A stretch of 33,823 nucleotides of DNA from Brevibacterium sp. (GCF_022712115.1 NZ_JALAHB010000223.1:1-33823); one strand, 5' to 3'; positions 23,595 through 31,886 are shown, numbered from the stretch's first letter. Translations and numbers: made by a program. The notes: generated from the letters alone by a model not told the origin.

Positions 23595-24613
23595 GCGCCC
23601 CGGCCGACTATCTCCTCCCCCTGCGCTGGCAGGCGGGCGAGCGGCACGGGGAGGCCCTCGCGGACCTCGTCGGCTATCTCTCGGGGCTGCCCGGCGACGT
23701 GCGCGTCACCGTCGTCGACGGCTCGCCGCCGGGTCTCCGCGCGCTCCACGCGGCGGCGCTGCCCGCGCACGTGCGTCACCTGCCGGCCGCACAGGTCCCC
23801 GCCGCCAACGGCAAGGTGATCGGCGTGCTCACCGCGCTCCCCCGCCTCACCCGGCGGGCGCTCGTCATCGCGGACGACGACGTGCGCTACACCGAGGAGG
23901 GCCTCGGCGAGGTCCTGCGGCGCCTGGACCGCGCGGACATGATCGTCCCGCAGAACGTCTTCACGACCGCGGACGGGTCGCCCCTGCCGTGGCACGCCCG
24001 GTGGGACACGGCCCGCTCACTGCTCAACCGCGCGTTCGGCACCGACTACCCCGGGACCCTGGCCGTGCGGCGGGAGCTCCTCGACGGCGGCTACGATCCG
24101 CACGTCCTGTTCGAGAACCTCGAGCTCATCCGCACCGTCCGCGCACGCGGAGGCAGGGTCGAATGCGGCCGCGACGTGTACGTCCCCCGGCGCCCGCCCA
24201 CGGTCCGGCGATTCTGGGAGCAGCGGGTCCGCCAGGCGTACGACAGCCGCGCGCAGCCCGTGCGCCGGGCGGCCGAGCTGCTGCTGGTCCCGCTCGTCCT
24301 CCTCGCACTGCGGCGGCCGCCCCTGCTGCTCTGCTGCACGCTCGGGGCAATCGCACTCGCGGAATGCGGGCGACGGCGGGACGGCGGCGCGTCCGCCTTC
24401 CCCGCCGGCAGCGCGCTGTGGGCACCCGTCTGGCTGCTCGAGAGGGGCGTCTGCGCCTGGATCGCCCTCGCCGCAGGGATGCGGGGCGGGATCGGCTATC
24501 GCGGCTCGCGCCTGCACATCGCCGCACATTCCGAGGGATGGCTGCGGCGGAGGGAGCGCGGGTACTGCGACGAGGACGCATGGAAACCCGCACACGAGGA
24601 GGAGCAGGCATGA
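23591..24613 (+). CDS. Family 2-type glycosyltransferase, membrane-associated
   Basis: 340 residues. An N-terminal GT-A domain has VRVTVVDGSPPG, NGKVIGVLTAL and the metal/nucleotide motif IADDDVRYTEEGL (Asp95-Asp97). FGTDYPGTLAVRRELLDGGYDP and ENLELIRTVRARGG are the acceptor-side segments, and RRFWEQRVRQAYD resembles the Q/RxxRW motif region of processive GT2 enzymes. Two hydrophobic segments (about 236-265 and 277-300) then anchor it to the membrane, so it probably acts at the inner face on a lipid-linked or membrane acceptor. GTG 23591 overlaps the previous stop, and the end overlaps the CDGSH start as ATGA. Donor unknown; nearby heptose genes make a nucleotide sugar other than ADP-heptose or a second sugar possible. 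Confidence 0.78.
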   Translation: MSAPADYLLPLRWQAGERHGEALADLVGYLSGLPGDVRVTVVDGSPPGLRALHAAALPAHVRHLPAAQVPAANGKVIGVLTALPRLTRRALVIADDDVRYTEEGLGEVLRRLDRADMIVPQNVFTTADGSPLPWHARWDTARSLLNRAFGTDYPGTLAVRRELLDGGYDPHVLFENLELIRTVRARGGRVECGRDVYVPRRPPTVRRFWEQRVRQAYDSRAQPVRRAAELLLVPLVLLALRRPPLLLCCTLGAIALAECGRRRDGGASAFPAGSALWAPVWLLERGVCAWIALAAGMRGGIGYRGSRLHIAAHSEGWLRRRERGYCDEDAWKPAHEEEQA

Positions 24614-24846
24614 GCGGCACACACACGGACGGCGGCGGAGACCCCGTGGTCATCACCCCCTGCCCGGACGGCCCGCTGCTGGTCCGGGGCGACTTCGCGC
24701 TCGCACCGGCCCCGGGAGCCGCGCCCGAGGCCGCGCGCCGGAACGTGACCGCGCTCTGCCGCTGCGGCATGACGGGGATCCCTCCGCTCTGCGACGGCTC
24801 GCACAAGCTCAGCGGGTTCCGCACTCCCCGGAGCGAACCGGACTGA
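24610..24846 (+). CDS. CDGSH iron-sulfur domain protein
   Basis: 78-residue small protein with one CDGSH [2Fe-2S] motif: CRCGMTGIPPLCDGSHK, ligands Cys50, Cys52, Cys61 and His65 (three Cys, one His). The rest of the fold fits mitoNEET-like domains, without a membrane anchor. Such proteins shuttle electrons or clusters. Last gene of the operon, ATGA-overlapped with the glycosyltransferase and followed by a U-tract terminator. A redox partner for the iron enzyme two genes upstream is the simplest idea (inference). Confidence 0.93.
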   Translation: MSGTHTDGGGDPVVITPCPDGPLLVRGDFALAPAPGAAPEAARRNVTALCRCGMTGIPPLCDGSHKLSGFRTPRSEPD

Positions 24847-24913
24847 GGCCGGCCGCTCTCAGCCTCCTCGCGGCCTCCGCTCACGGCACTCCATGCCGCT
24901 GACCTCAACTTCT

Positions 24914-24936
24914 AACACAAGGCCCCTTGTGTTTTT
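24914..24936 (+). terminator. Rho-independent terminator after the CDGSH gene
   Basis: AACACAAGG (24914-24922) pairs perfectly with CCTTGTGTT (24925-24933), followed by a T-run to 24936. CTTC and GAAG just outside extend the symmetry. It closes the 21.0-24.8 kb operon. The interval to the next gene end at 25001 holds only a GGAGCGCTCC palindrome (24943-24952). Confidence 0.85.
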
Positions 24937-25000
24937 GAAGCAGGAGCGCTCCAATGGGGACATGAGCACCCCACAGGTTCGGACCTCCGTCCCCACCCCC

Positions 25001-25948
25001 TCAGCGCAGCAGCGCACGGGCCTCGCGCAGCACCTCGGCGGCACCCACCGCGAGGAGCGCGGGGTCCGGGTCCGCGGCGAAGACCTCGCCCCGGCGCAGC
25101 CGCGCATCGGTGAGCACCCGGTGCGGTCCGGCGGGCGGTCCCCAGCGCTCCGGCGCCGCCGGGCCGAACAGCACGACGGAGGGGCGGGCGAAGGCGCTGG
25201 CGAGATGCGCGGCACCCGTGTCGGCGGAGACCACGAGGGAGCAGCCGGCGATGAGCGCGCACAGCTCGCGCAGACTCAGCACACCGGCGAGGGAGCGCAC
25301 CGCACCGCCGTCGTCTCCCCCGCCGGCCAGCCGCACGACCGCCTCCGCCCGCGCCCGCTCCCGGTCGTCGCCCGTCACCCGCACCCGCAGCCCGTCCTGC
25401 GCGAGTCCGCGCACCACCTCCGCGAACCGTTCGACCGGCCACTGCCTGCTGCCGTGGGATGCGCCCACGTGGACGACGGCGCAGCCGGCTCCCCCGCCGC
25501 GGGCGCCGGTGTCGAGCGCCTCGGCCCGCAGCCGCAGCTCGGCGGGGTCGCCGGGGATGCCGTGCCAGGCGAGCAGGCGCACCCAGCGCTCGCGCTCGTG
25601 GAGCGCCTCGGTCCAGACGGGGCCGTCCCACCCCGGCGCCCGGTGCCCGATGCGGCGCGGGGACCCGAGCTCCTCGAGACGGCCTCGGCTCTCCGGCCCT
25701 CCCCCGTGGAGGTTGACCGCGCCCTCCACGGAGCCGGCGGCCGGGAGCAGCGGCTCCTCCAGCCCGGCCACCGGCAGGTGCGCGTCCACGCCGCCGATCA
25801 GTTCGACGACCGGGGCCAGCCAGGCGGGGCAGGCGAGCACCAGCCGGTGGTCCGGGAAGCCTCGGCGCAGCGCCCGGAGGGCGGGCACCGCCACGAGCAG
25901 ATCGCCGAGCTTGAGGGCGCGCAGTGCGAGCACTGTGGGCTGAGCCAT
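25001..25948 (-). CDS. Glycosyltransferase family 9 (heptosyltransferase family), first copy
   Basis: 315 residues, GT-B fold of the GT9 family that includes LPS heptosyltransferases. The N-terminal acceptor-domain signature LALRALKLGDLLVAVPALRALRR is textbook GT9. The C-terminal donor domain has VVHVGASHGSRQWPVERFAEVV and the conserved SADTGAAHLASAFARPSVVLFGP. ATG 25948 has GAAGGGGA upstream. It is transcribed leftward, with only 21 bp to the start of the divergent HAD phosphatase gene. Expected donor ADP-heptose, given the neighbouring pathway; the acceptor cannot be LPS in this organism and is unknown. Confidence 0.88.
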   Translation of the reverse strand: MAQPTVLALRALKLGDLLVAVPALRALRRGFPDHRLVLACPAWLAPVVELIGGVDAHLPVAGLEEPLLPAAGSVEGAVNLHGGGPESRGRLEELGSPRRIGHRAPGWDGPVWTEALHERERWVRLLAWHGIPGDPAELRLRAEALDTGARGGGAGCAVVHVGASHGSRQWPVERFAEVVRGLAQDGLRVRVTGDDRERARAEAVVRLAGGGDDGGAVRSLAGVLSLRELCALIAGCSLVVSADTGAAHLASAFARPSVVLFGPAAPERWGPPAGPHRVLTDARLRRGEVFAADPDPALLAVGAAEVLREARALLR

Positions 25949-25969
25949 CCTGGTCCCCTTCCGGCGGCG

Positions 25970-26491
25970 GTGCTGTTCGACCGTGACGATACGCTCATCC
26001 GCGACGTGCCGTACAACGGCCGGCCCGAGCTCGTGGAGCCGATGCCCGGGGCACGGGCTGCGCTGGAGCTGCTCCGCGCCCACGGCGTGCGGCTGGGGGT
26101 CGTGACCAACCAGTCCGGGATCGGCCGCGGGCTCCTCACCGAGGCCCAGGTGAGCGCCGTGAACCGGCGGACCGCCGAGCTCCTGGGCCCGTTCGGCGCC
26201 TGGGAGACCTGCCCCCACGCCCCCGCCGCCGGGTGCTTCTGCCGCAAGCCCCGCCCGGGCATGCTGCTGCGGGCGATGGAGCGGCTCGGGGCACCGGCCT
26301 CCGCGACCGTGATGATCGGCGACATCGGGGCGGACATGGTCGCGGCGAGCGCGGCCGGCTGCCGCGGAGTGCTCGTGCCCACCGCCGTCACCCTCGCCCC
26401 CGAGGTCGCCGCGGCGCCGGCCGTGGCCGCGCACCTCGGGGAGGCGGTGCGACTGGCGCTCGGCGCCGAGGCCGCGGGAGGTTCGCGATGA
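25970..26491 (+). CDS. gmhB: GmhB-like heptose-bisphosphate phosphatase (HAD-IIIA)
   Basis: About 173 residues, expected to remove the 7-phosphate from D-glycero-D-manno-heptose 1,7-bisphosphate. The nucleophile motif is FDRDDT (Asp4, Asp6), then VVTNQSGIGRG, the GmhB zinc loop CPHAPAAGCFCRKPRPGM (Cys81, His83, Cys89, Cys91) and IGDIGADM. HisB-N phosphatases share the zinc loop, but the neighbours argue for GmhB. DRDDT replaces the usual DRDGT. The start is uncertain: GTG 25970 leaves only three residues before the nucleophile and has no ribosome site; CTG 25940 would add ten residues and overlap the divergent gene start. No ATG is available. ATGA overlap with the next gene. Confidence 0.8.
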   Translation: MLFDRDDTLIRDVPYNGRPELVEPMPGARAALELLRAHGVRLGVVTNQSGIGRGLLTEAQVSAVNRRTAELLGPFGAWETCPHAPAAGCFCRKPRPGMLLRAMERLGAPASATVMIGDIGADMVAASAAGCRGVLVPTAVTLAPEVAAAPAVAAHLGEAVRLALGAEAAGGSR

Positions 26492-27552
26492 CGCGGGTGC
26501 TCGCGGCCCGGCTCGACAGCGCCGGGGACGTCCTCGTCACGGAGCCGGCGCTGCGGGCGATCGCGGCCGATCCCCGGGTGGAGGCGCTCACCCTGCTGTG
26601 CGGCCCGCAGGGACGGGCTGCGGCGGAGCTGCTCCCGGAGCCCGACGCCCTGCTCTCCTGGGCGAGCCCGTGGACGCTCGCACCCGCTCCCCCGGCGACC
26701 TCGGCGCACCTCGCAGAGCTCCGCGACGCGGTGGCCGCGGGCGGCTACGACGCGGCCGTCGTCTTCACCTCGTTCCACCAGTCGCCGCTGCCCCTGGCCC
26801 TCGTGCTCCGCACCGCTGGCATCGCGCACATCACCGGCGCCTCGACGGACTACCCCGGCAGCCTGCTCGACGTCCGCCTGCGTCCCGGGGAGGACTTCCC
26901 GGAGGACCAGCCCGAGGTGGAGAGGGCTCTGCGGATCGCCGCCGCGGCCGGCTTCGGCCTGCCGGCGGGCGACGCGGGCCGGATGCGCATCGCGGATCCC
27001 TCCGGCGCCTTCTTCGGCACGCCCGCCGCTGCAGCCGCCGGACTGCGGCCCGACGAACCCTATCTCGTCCTCCACCCCGGTGCCGCCGCCCCGGCACGGA
27101 TGTGGCCGCCGGAGCGCAGCCGGGCGGCGGTCGAACTGCTCACCCGGCGCGGCTGGACGGTCGCGGTCACCGGCGGGCCCGCGGAGAGGGAGCTCACGGC
27201 CGCCGTGGCCGGTGCCCACGGCATCGACCTGGGCGGACGGTGCGACCTGCGCGGCACCGCGGACCTCCTCGCCCGCGCCTCGGCCCTCGTCTCCGGCAAC
27301 ACCGGGCCGGCGCACCTGGCCGCAGCCGTGGGCACGCCCGTCGTCAGCCTCTTCTCCCCCGTCGTCCCGGCGATCCGCTGGGCACCGTACGGCGTCCCCG
27401 TCGAGCTGCTCGGGGACCAGACGGCACCCTGCCGCGGCACCCGCGCCCGGGAGTGTCCCGTCCCCGGCCATCCCTGCCTCGCCTCCGTGGCCCCCGAGGC
27501 CGTGGCGGAGGCCGTCCGCCGCATCGTCGACCGCACAAGGAGCTGCGCATGA
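26488..27552 (+). CDS. Glycosyltransferase family 9, second copy
   Basis: 354 residues, GT9. The N-terminus VLAARLDSAGDVLVTEPALRAIA is the family acceptor-domain signature, and the donor domain carries LVLHPGAAAPARMWPPERS and SGNTGPAHLAAAVGTPVVSLFSPVVP. The Cys near the end (CRGTRARECPVPGHPC) form a small cluster seen in several GT9 proteins. The ATGA overlaps on both sides show it is translated with the GmhB-like phosphatase and the next glycosyltransferase. Likely transfers heptose from ADP-heptose to a non-LPS acceptor. Less similar to the first GT9 than expected for a duplicate, so probably a different linkage. Confidence 0.88.
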   Translation: MTRVLAARLDSAGDVLVTEPALRAIAADPRVEALTLLCGPQGRAAAELLPEPDALLSWASPWTLAPAPPATSAHLAELRDAVAAGGYDAAVVFTSFHQSPLPLALVLRTAGIAHITGASTDYPGSLLDVRLRPGEDFPEDQPEVERALRIAAAAGFGLPAGDAGRMRIADPSGAFFGTPAAAAAGLRPDEPYLVLHPGAAAPARMWPPERSRAAVELLTRRGWTVAVTGGPAERELTAAVAGAHGIDLGGRCDLRGTADLLARASALVSGNTGPAHLAAAVGTPVVSLFSPVVPAIRWAPYGVPVELLGDQTAPCRGTRARECPVPGHPCLASVAPEAVAEAVRRIVDRTRSCA

Positions 27553-28571
27553 GAATCCTCCTCTGGCACGTCCACGGCTCGTGGACGGACGCATTCGTCC
27601 ACGGACGGCACGAGTACCTGCTGCCCGTGCTCCCCGAGGGCGGCCCCTGGGGGCTGGGCCGCGGCGGCCGCGAGTGGCCGTGCTCCGTCCGGGAGGTCGC
27701 GCCCCGGGATCTCGCGCACACCGCGGTCGACCTCGTGCTCCTGCAGCGCCCGGAGGAGCGGGAGGAGGCGGCCCGCCTGCTGGGCCGCAGACCGGGACGG
27801 GAGGTGCCGGCGGTCTACGTCGAGCACAACACCCCGCGCGGCGACGTGCCGGACACGGTCCACCCGCTGGCCGGGCAGCAGGACATCCCGCTCGTGCACG
27901 TCACGCACGTCAACCGGCTGCTGTGGGACTGCGGGGGCGCCCGCACCGAGGTGATCGAGCACGGCATCCGCGATCCCGGCCCGCTCTACACCGGAGAGAT
28001 CCCGCGGTTCGCCTTCGTCGGCAACGAGCCGGTGCGCCGCTGGCGGGTGACCGGTGCCGATCTCCTCCCGGAGTTCGCCCGAACCGCCCCCGTCGACGTC
28101 TTCGGCATGGGCACGGAGGGACTGGCGGAGGCGACCGGTCTGGGTCGCGACCGGCTCCGGGTGCTCGGCGACCTCCCGCGCAGTCAGCTGCACAGGCTCA
28201 TGGCCCGGCGCCGGATGTACCTGCATCCGGTCCGCTGGACCTCTCTGGGCCTGTCCCTCCTCGAGGCCATGCACCTGGGCATGCCGGTGCTCGCCCTCGC
28301 CACCACCGAGGCCGCCCGTGCCGTCCCGCCCGAGGCCGGCGCCGTCTCCGCGGACCCGGCCGAGCTCCGTGCCGCGGCCCGGCGCCTCCTCGACGACCCG
28401 GAGGAGGCCGCGGCGCGGGGCAGGGCCGCACGCGCCTTCGCCCTCGAGCACTACGGCCTCGACCGGTTCCTCCGGGACTGGGACTCCCTGCTGTCCGCCC
28501 TGGTCCCCGCAGACCCTCACACCACTGACCCGGGGGCCGCCGCGCGGCTCCGGGAAGGAGAGAAGCGATGA
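27549..28571 (+). CDS. GT4-like glycosyltransferase (CgeB-like C-terminal half)
   Basis: 340 residues. The N-terminal half (RILLWHVHGSWTDAFVHGRHEYLLP) is of the sort seen in GT-B enzymes without a clear family. The second half has FAFVGNEPVRRWRVTG, a typical donor-domain end YLHPVRWTSLGLSLLEAMHLGMPVLALA, and a closing helix. The E-x7-E motif is only partly recognisable (LGLSLLEAMHLGMP with one Glu), so the donor is open. ATGA overlap at both ends ties it to the heptose operon. Probably acts on the same glycan; acceptor and sugar unknown. Confidence 0.75.
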   Translation: MRILLWHVHGSWTDAFVHGRHEYLLPVLPEGGPWGLGRGGREWPCSVREVAPRDLAHTAVDLVLLQRPEEREEAARLLGRRPGREVPAVYVEHNTPRGDVPDTVHPLAGQQDIPLVHVTHVNRLLWDCGGARTEVIEHGIRDPGPLYTGEIPRFAFVGNEPVRRWRVTGADLLPEFARTAPVDVFGMGTEGLAEATGLGRDRLRVLGDLPRSQLHRLMARRRMYLHPVRWTSLGLSLLEAMHLGMPVLALATTEAARAVPPEAGAVSADPAELRAAARRLLDDPEEAAARGRAARAFALEHYGLDRFLRDWDSLLSALVPADPHTTDPGAAARLREGEKR

Positions 28572-30451
28572 AGATCTCGATGGTCTCCGAGCACGCGAGC
28601 CCGCTGGCCGCCCTGGGCGGCGTCGACGCGGGCGGGCAGAACGTCCACGTCGCGGAGCTCTCACGGGCGCTGTCCGCACGCGGCCACAGCGTCACCGTCT
28701 TCACCCGGCGCGACGATCCGCACCTCCCGGAGGTCGTGGAGGCGGACGGCGGGGTCACCGTCGTCCACGTGGACGCCGGACCGCCCGTCGCCGTGCCGAA
28801 GGACGAGCTCCTCCCCCACATGACGGAGCTGGGGCTCGGCATCGCCGCCCACTGGCGGGCGCATCCGGCGCGGAGGCCGGACCTCGTGCACTCGCACTTC
28901 TGGATGTCCGGCCTCGCCGCCGGGACGGCGCTGCGCAGCGCGGGACTCGACGCCGTGCCGCTGCTGCACACCTTCCACGCGCTCGGCACCGTCAAGCGCC
29001 GCCATCAGGGCGTGCTCGACACGAGTCCGCCGGAACGGACCGCACTCGAACCGCACGTGGGGCGCGAGGCGGACCGGATCATCGCCACGTGCTCCGACGA
29101 GGTGGACGAACTCATCGCCATGGGGCTGGACCGGGACCGCGTCTCCGTCGTCCCCTGCGGCGTCGACCTCCGCCTCTTCGACCCCGAGGGCGAGGCGGAG
29201 GAGACCGGCGGGAAGCGCCGGATCGTGTGCGTCGGCCGGCTCGTGCCGCGCAAGGGCGTCGATCTCGTCGTCCACGCGCTCGCGGCGCTCACGGCCGAGG
29301 GCTTCGAGGACGTGGAGCTGCACGTCGTGGGCGGCGGGGCGGAGGAGGCCTGCCTGCACACGGACCCGGAGGCCCGTCGTCTCCGCGACCTCGCGCAGGA
29401 CCTCGGCGTGGCGGACCGCGTCGTCCTCCGCGGACAGGTTCCGCGCGAGGAGATGCCCGCGATCCTCCGCAGCGCCCGTCTCGTCGCCTGCACCCCCTGG
29501 TACGAGCCGTTCGGGATCGTCCCCCTCGAGGCCATGGCGTGCGGAGTCCCCGTCGTCGCCGCACGCGTGGGCGGCCTGCAGGACACCGTGGTGCCGGAGC
29601 GCACGGGGCTCCACGTGGAGCCCCACGACCCCGCCTCGCTCGCCGCCGCCGCGGCCCGGCTGCTCTCCGATCCGCAGCTCGCCCGGCGGCTGGGTGCGGC
29701 GGGGACGGAGAGGGTCCGCGCCGGCTACTCCTGGGCGACGGTGGCCGCACGGACGGAGGAGGTCTACGCGGAGGTCCGGGGCCGGGCGGTCGCCCGCGGC
29801 GGCGCCGGCGGGCTCGGCGGCCACCTCGACGGGACGGAGCGGGCGCTGGCCTCGCTGCGCGACCAGGTGCCGACCCTGCAGGCCTGGGGCCGTGATCTCG
29901 CCGCCGCGCTCTCCGGCGGTGCGCGCCTCCTCACGGCCGGCAACGGCGGCTCCGCGGCGGAGGCGCAGCACCTCAGCTCCGAACTGGTCGGACGCTTCCG
30001 CGGAGACAGGCCCGCGTACGCGGCGCTCGCGCTCAGCACCGACCCCTCCGCCGTCACCGCGATCAGCAACGACTACGGCTACGAGGAGGTCTTCGCCCGG
30101 CAGGTCGAGGCGCACGCACGGCCCGGGGACGTTCTCGTCCTCCTCACCACGAGCGGACGCAGCCCCAACCTCCTCCGGGCCGTCGAGGCCGCCCGCCGGA
30201 GCGGTGCCCGGACCTGGGCGCTCACCGGCCCGGGGCCCAACCCGCTCAGTGCTGCGTGCGACTCCGCCGTGTGCGTCGACGCCCCGGCGCCCCACGTGCA
30301 GGAGGCCCACCTCACGGCGGTGCACGCCCTCTGCACGGTGTTCGACGCGGAGGTCGCCGCATCCGCCCTCCCGCACTCGGCGCCGGACACGGTGCCCGTC
30401 GCGGCACCGGTCCCGGTGCGCGCGCATCCCGGCGAGAGGGTGCCGTCATGA
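28568..30451 (+). CDS. GT4 glycosyltransferase fused to GmhA-type sedoheptulose-7-P isomerase
   Basis: 627-residue two-domain protein. Residues 1-405 are a GT4 enzyme of MshA/sucrose-phosphate-synthase-like type: GGVDAGGQNVHVAELSRAL, SHFWMSG, VGRLVPRKGVD, and EPFGIVPLE with Glu313 and Glu321 of E-x7-E. Residues 425-600 are a SIS domain of GmhA type: GNGGSAAEAQH with His468 and Glu472, TTSGRSPNLL, and Q-x7-H with Gln578 and His586, matching the four GmhA zinc ligands. GmhA isomerises sedoheptulose 7-phosphate to D-glycero-D-manno-heptose 7-phosphate. Both halves look complete. Standalone GmhA is ~190 residues, so the fusion is real rather than a short remnant. ATGA overlaps both neighbours. 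The fusion suggests the sugar made and the transfer step belong to one pathway. Confidence 0.88.
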   Translation: MKISMVSEHASPLAALGGVDAGGQNVHVAELSRALSARGHSVTVFTRRDDPHLPEVVEADGGVTVVHVDAGPPVAVPKDELLPHMTELGLGIAAHWRAHPARRPDLVHSHFWMSGLAAGTALRSAGLDAVPLLHTFHALGTVKRRHQGVLDTSPPERTALEPHVGREADRIIATCSDEVDELIAMGLDRDRVSVVPCGVDLRLFDPEGEAEETGGKRRIVCVGRLVPRKGVDLVVHALAALTAEGFEDVELHVVGGGAEEACLHTDPEARRLRDLAQDLGVADRVVLRGQVPREEMPAILRSARLVACTPWYEPFGIVPLEAMACGVPVVAARVGGLQDTVVPERTGLHVEPHDPASLAAAAARLLSDPQLARRLGAAGTERVRAGYSWATVAARTEEVYAEVRGRAVARGGAGGLGGHLDGTERALASLRDQVPTLQAWGRDLAAALSGGARLLTAGNGGSAAEAQHLSSELVGRFRGDRPAYAALALSTDPSAVTAISNDYGYEEVFARQVEAHARPGDVLVLLTTSGRSPNLLRAVEAARRSGARTWALTGPGPNPLSAACDSAVCVDAPAPHVQEAHLTAVHALCTVFDAEVAASALPHSAPDTVPVAAPVPVRAHPGERVPS

Positions 30452-31806
30452 GGATCGCGGTGGTGGGCGACGTGCTGCTCGACGAGGACGTCCGCGGTGG
30501 TGCCCGGCGGCTGTCCCCGGACGGTCCCGTGCCGGTCGTCGACGTCGAGGAGACCCGGCGCCGTGCGGGCGGCGCCGGGCTCGCGGCCGGCCTGCTGGCG
30601 TCCGCCGGGCACGAGGTCGTCCTCGTCACCGTCCTCGGCGACGACGACGCCGGCACCCGGCTGCGCGACGTGCTCACCGGCACCGAGGTGGTCGCGGGAC
30701 CGTCCGGGTCCCCCACCCCGGTGAAGCGGCGGCTGCTCGCCGGAGCGCACGTCGTCGCCAGGATGGACGAGGGCTGCGGCGCGGGAGCCCGCCCGGAGAG
30801 CACGGCGGAGATGCGCGCCGCGCTGGAGCGAGCGGATGCCGTGCTCGTCTCCGACTACGGACGCGGGCTCTGCGAGGACCCCGCCCTGCGCGAGGCGCTG
30901 CGCCTCCGTGCCGCCGCGGTGCCGGTGGTGTGGGATCCGCACCCCCGCGGTGCTCAGCCGGTGTCCGGGGTCGCCGCCGTCACGCCCAATGCCGCCGAGG
31001 CCGCCGCCCTCACCGGGACGCCGGCGGACGACTGCCGGACGGCCACCCGTGCCGCCGCGGCGCTCCTGCGGACCTGGCCCGCGGAGGCCGCCGTGGTGAC
31101 GCTGGGCGGTGAGGGGGCGCTCGCCCTCGAGCGCGGCGGGCTCCCCCTGTTCGCGCCCGTGCACCGGACTGCGGCCGGGGACGCCTGCGGTGCCGGGGAC
31201 CGCTTCGCCGGCAGCCTCTGCGCGCACCTCGCCGCCGGCGCCCCGCTCGGCAGGGCGACGGAGGCGGCGGTCGCCGAGGCCGCGGCGTTCATCGCGGCCG
31301 GCGGCGTCGGCGCACCCGCGCAGGAGACGGCGGAGCACGGGCTCGGCACCTCGAACTCCCTCGACGCGCGCCTGGAGACCGTGCGGGCACAGGGCGGGAC
31401 CGTGGTGGCGACGGGTGGGTGCTTCGACCTCCTCCATGCCGGCCACGCCCGCACCCTGGCCGCCGCCCGCCGCCTGGGCGACGTCCTCGTCGTCTGTGTG
31501 AACTCGGACGCCTCCGTGCGCCGGCTCAAGGGCCCCGGCCGCCCATTCGTGCCGCAGGAGGACCGGGTTGCGCTGCTGGAGGCGCTCGCCTGCGTCGACG
31601 CGGCGGTGGTGTTCGAGGAGGACTCCCCGGAGAGGACCCTCGAGCGCCTCCGGCCGGACCTCTGGGTGAAGGGCGGCGACTACACGGCGGACTCCCTCCC
31701 GGAGACGGAGCTCGTGTCCCGGTGGGGAGGGCAGACCGTGACGGTGCCCTTCCTCCCCGGGCGCTCCACGACCTCCCTGGCCGCGGCGCGGGACGCGGCG
31801 GGATGA
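30448..31806 (+). CDS. hldE: Bifunctional HldE: heptose-7-P kinase / heptose-1-P adenylyltransferase
   Basis: 452 residues, close to E. coli HldE (477). Kinase domain (1-300, PfkB/ribokinase fold): RRAGGAGLAAG, SDYGRG, and the ATP-site motif AAGDACGAGDRFAG with catalytic Asp251. Nucleotidyltransferase domain (310-450): TGGCFDLLHAGHARTL with HAGH at 330-333, LKGPGRPFVPQEDRVALLEAL, and LWVKGGDYT. It phosphorylates C1 of heptose 7-phosphate, then, after GmhB has acted, adenylates the 1-phosphate to ADP-D-glycero-beta-D-manno-heptose. All key motifs are present. GAGAGGG lies before ATG 30448, which overlaps the previous stop. Confidence 0.93.
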   Translation: MRIAVVGDVLLDEDVRGGARRLSPDGPVPVVDVEETRRRAGGAGLAAGLLASAGHEVVLVTVLGDDDAGTRLRDVLTGTEVVAGPSGSPTPVKRRLLAGAHVVARMDEGCGAGARPESTAEMRAALERADAVLVSDYGRGLCEDPALREALRLRAAAVPVVWDPHPRGAQPVSGVAAVTPNAAEAAALTGTPADDCRTATRAAAALLRTWPAEAAVVTLGGEGALALERGGLPLFAPVHRTAAGDACGAGDRFAGSLCAHLAAGAPLGRATEAAVAEAAAFIAAGGVGAPAQETAEHGLGTSNSLDARLETVRAQGGTVVATGGCFDLLHAGHARTLAAARRLGDVLVVCVNSDASVRRLKGPGRPFVPQEDRVALLEALACVDAAVVFEEDSPERTLERLRPDLWVKGGDYTADSLPETELVSRWGGQTVTVPFLPGRSTTSLAAARDAAG

Positions 31807-31814
31807 CACAGGTC

Positions 31815-31858
31815 CGGCACCCGGCACAGCACGGCACCCGGCACAGTACGGCACAGCA
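31815..31858. repeat. 17-bp tandem repeat between hldE and the SDR gene
   Basis: CGGCACCCGGCACAGCA (31815-31831), the same with one change (31832-31848), and a shortened third copy (31849-31858). It fills the only sizeable gap in the operon (31807-31886). Open frame through it, but it looks non-coding. Confidence 0.8.
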
Positions 31859-31886
31859 GCGGACGAGAACGGAGAGGAGAACAGCG

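Noticed and set aside
24943..24952. GGAGCGCTCC palindrome downstream of the CDGSH terminator
   Set aside because: A 10-bp palindrome is expected by chance in such GC-rich DNA, and no promoter lies beside it.
24963..25969. Long rightward open frame running antisense through the first GT9 gene into the phosphatase gene
   Set aside because: Before the HAD motifs the translation is Arg/Pro/Gly-rich with no recognisable domain, and the opposite strand encodes a clear GT9 enzyme.
31803..31886. Upstream ATGA-overlapping start for the last SDR
   Set aside because: It would translate the tandem repeat into a non-conserved segment; ATG 31887 has a much better ribosome site and starts near the SDR fold.
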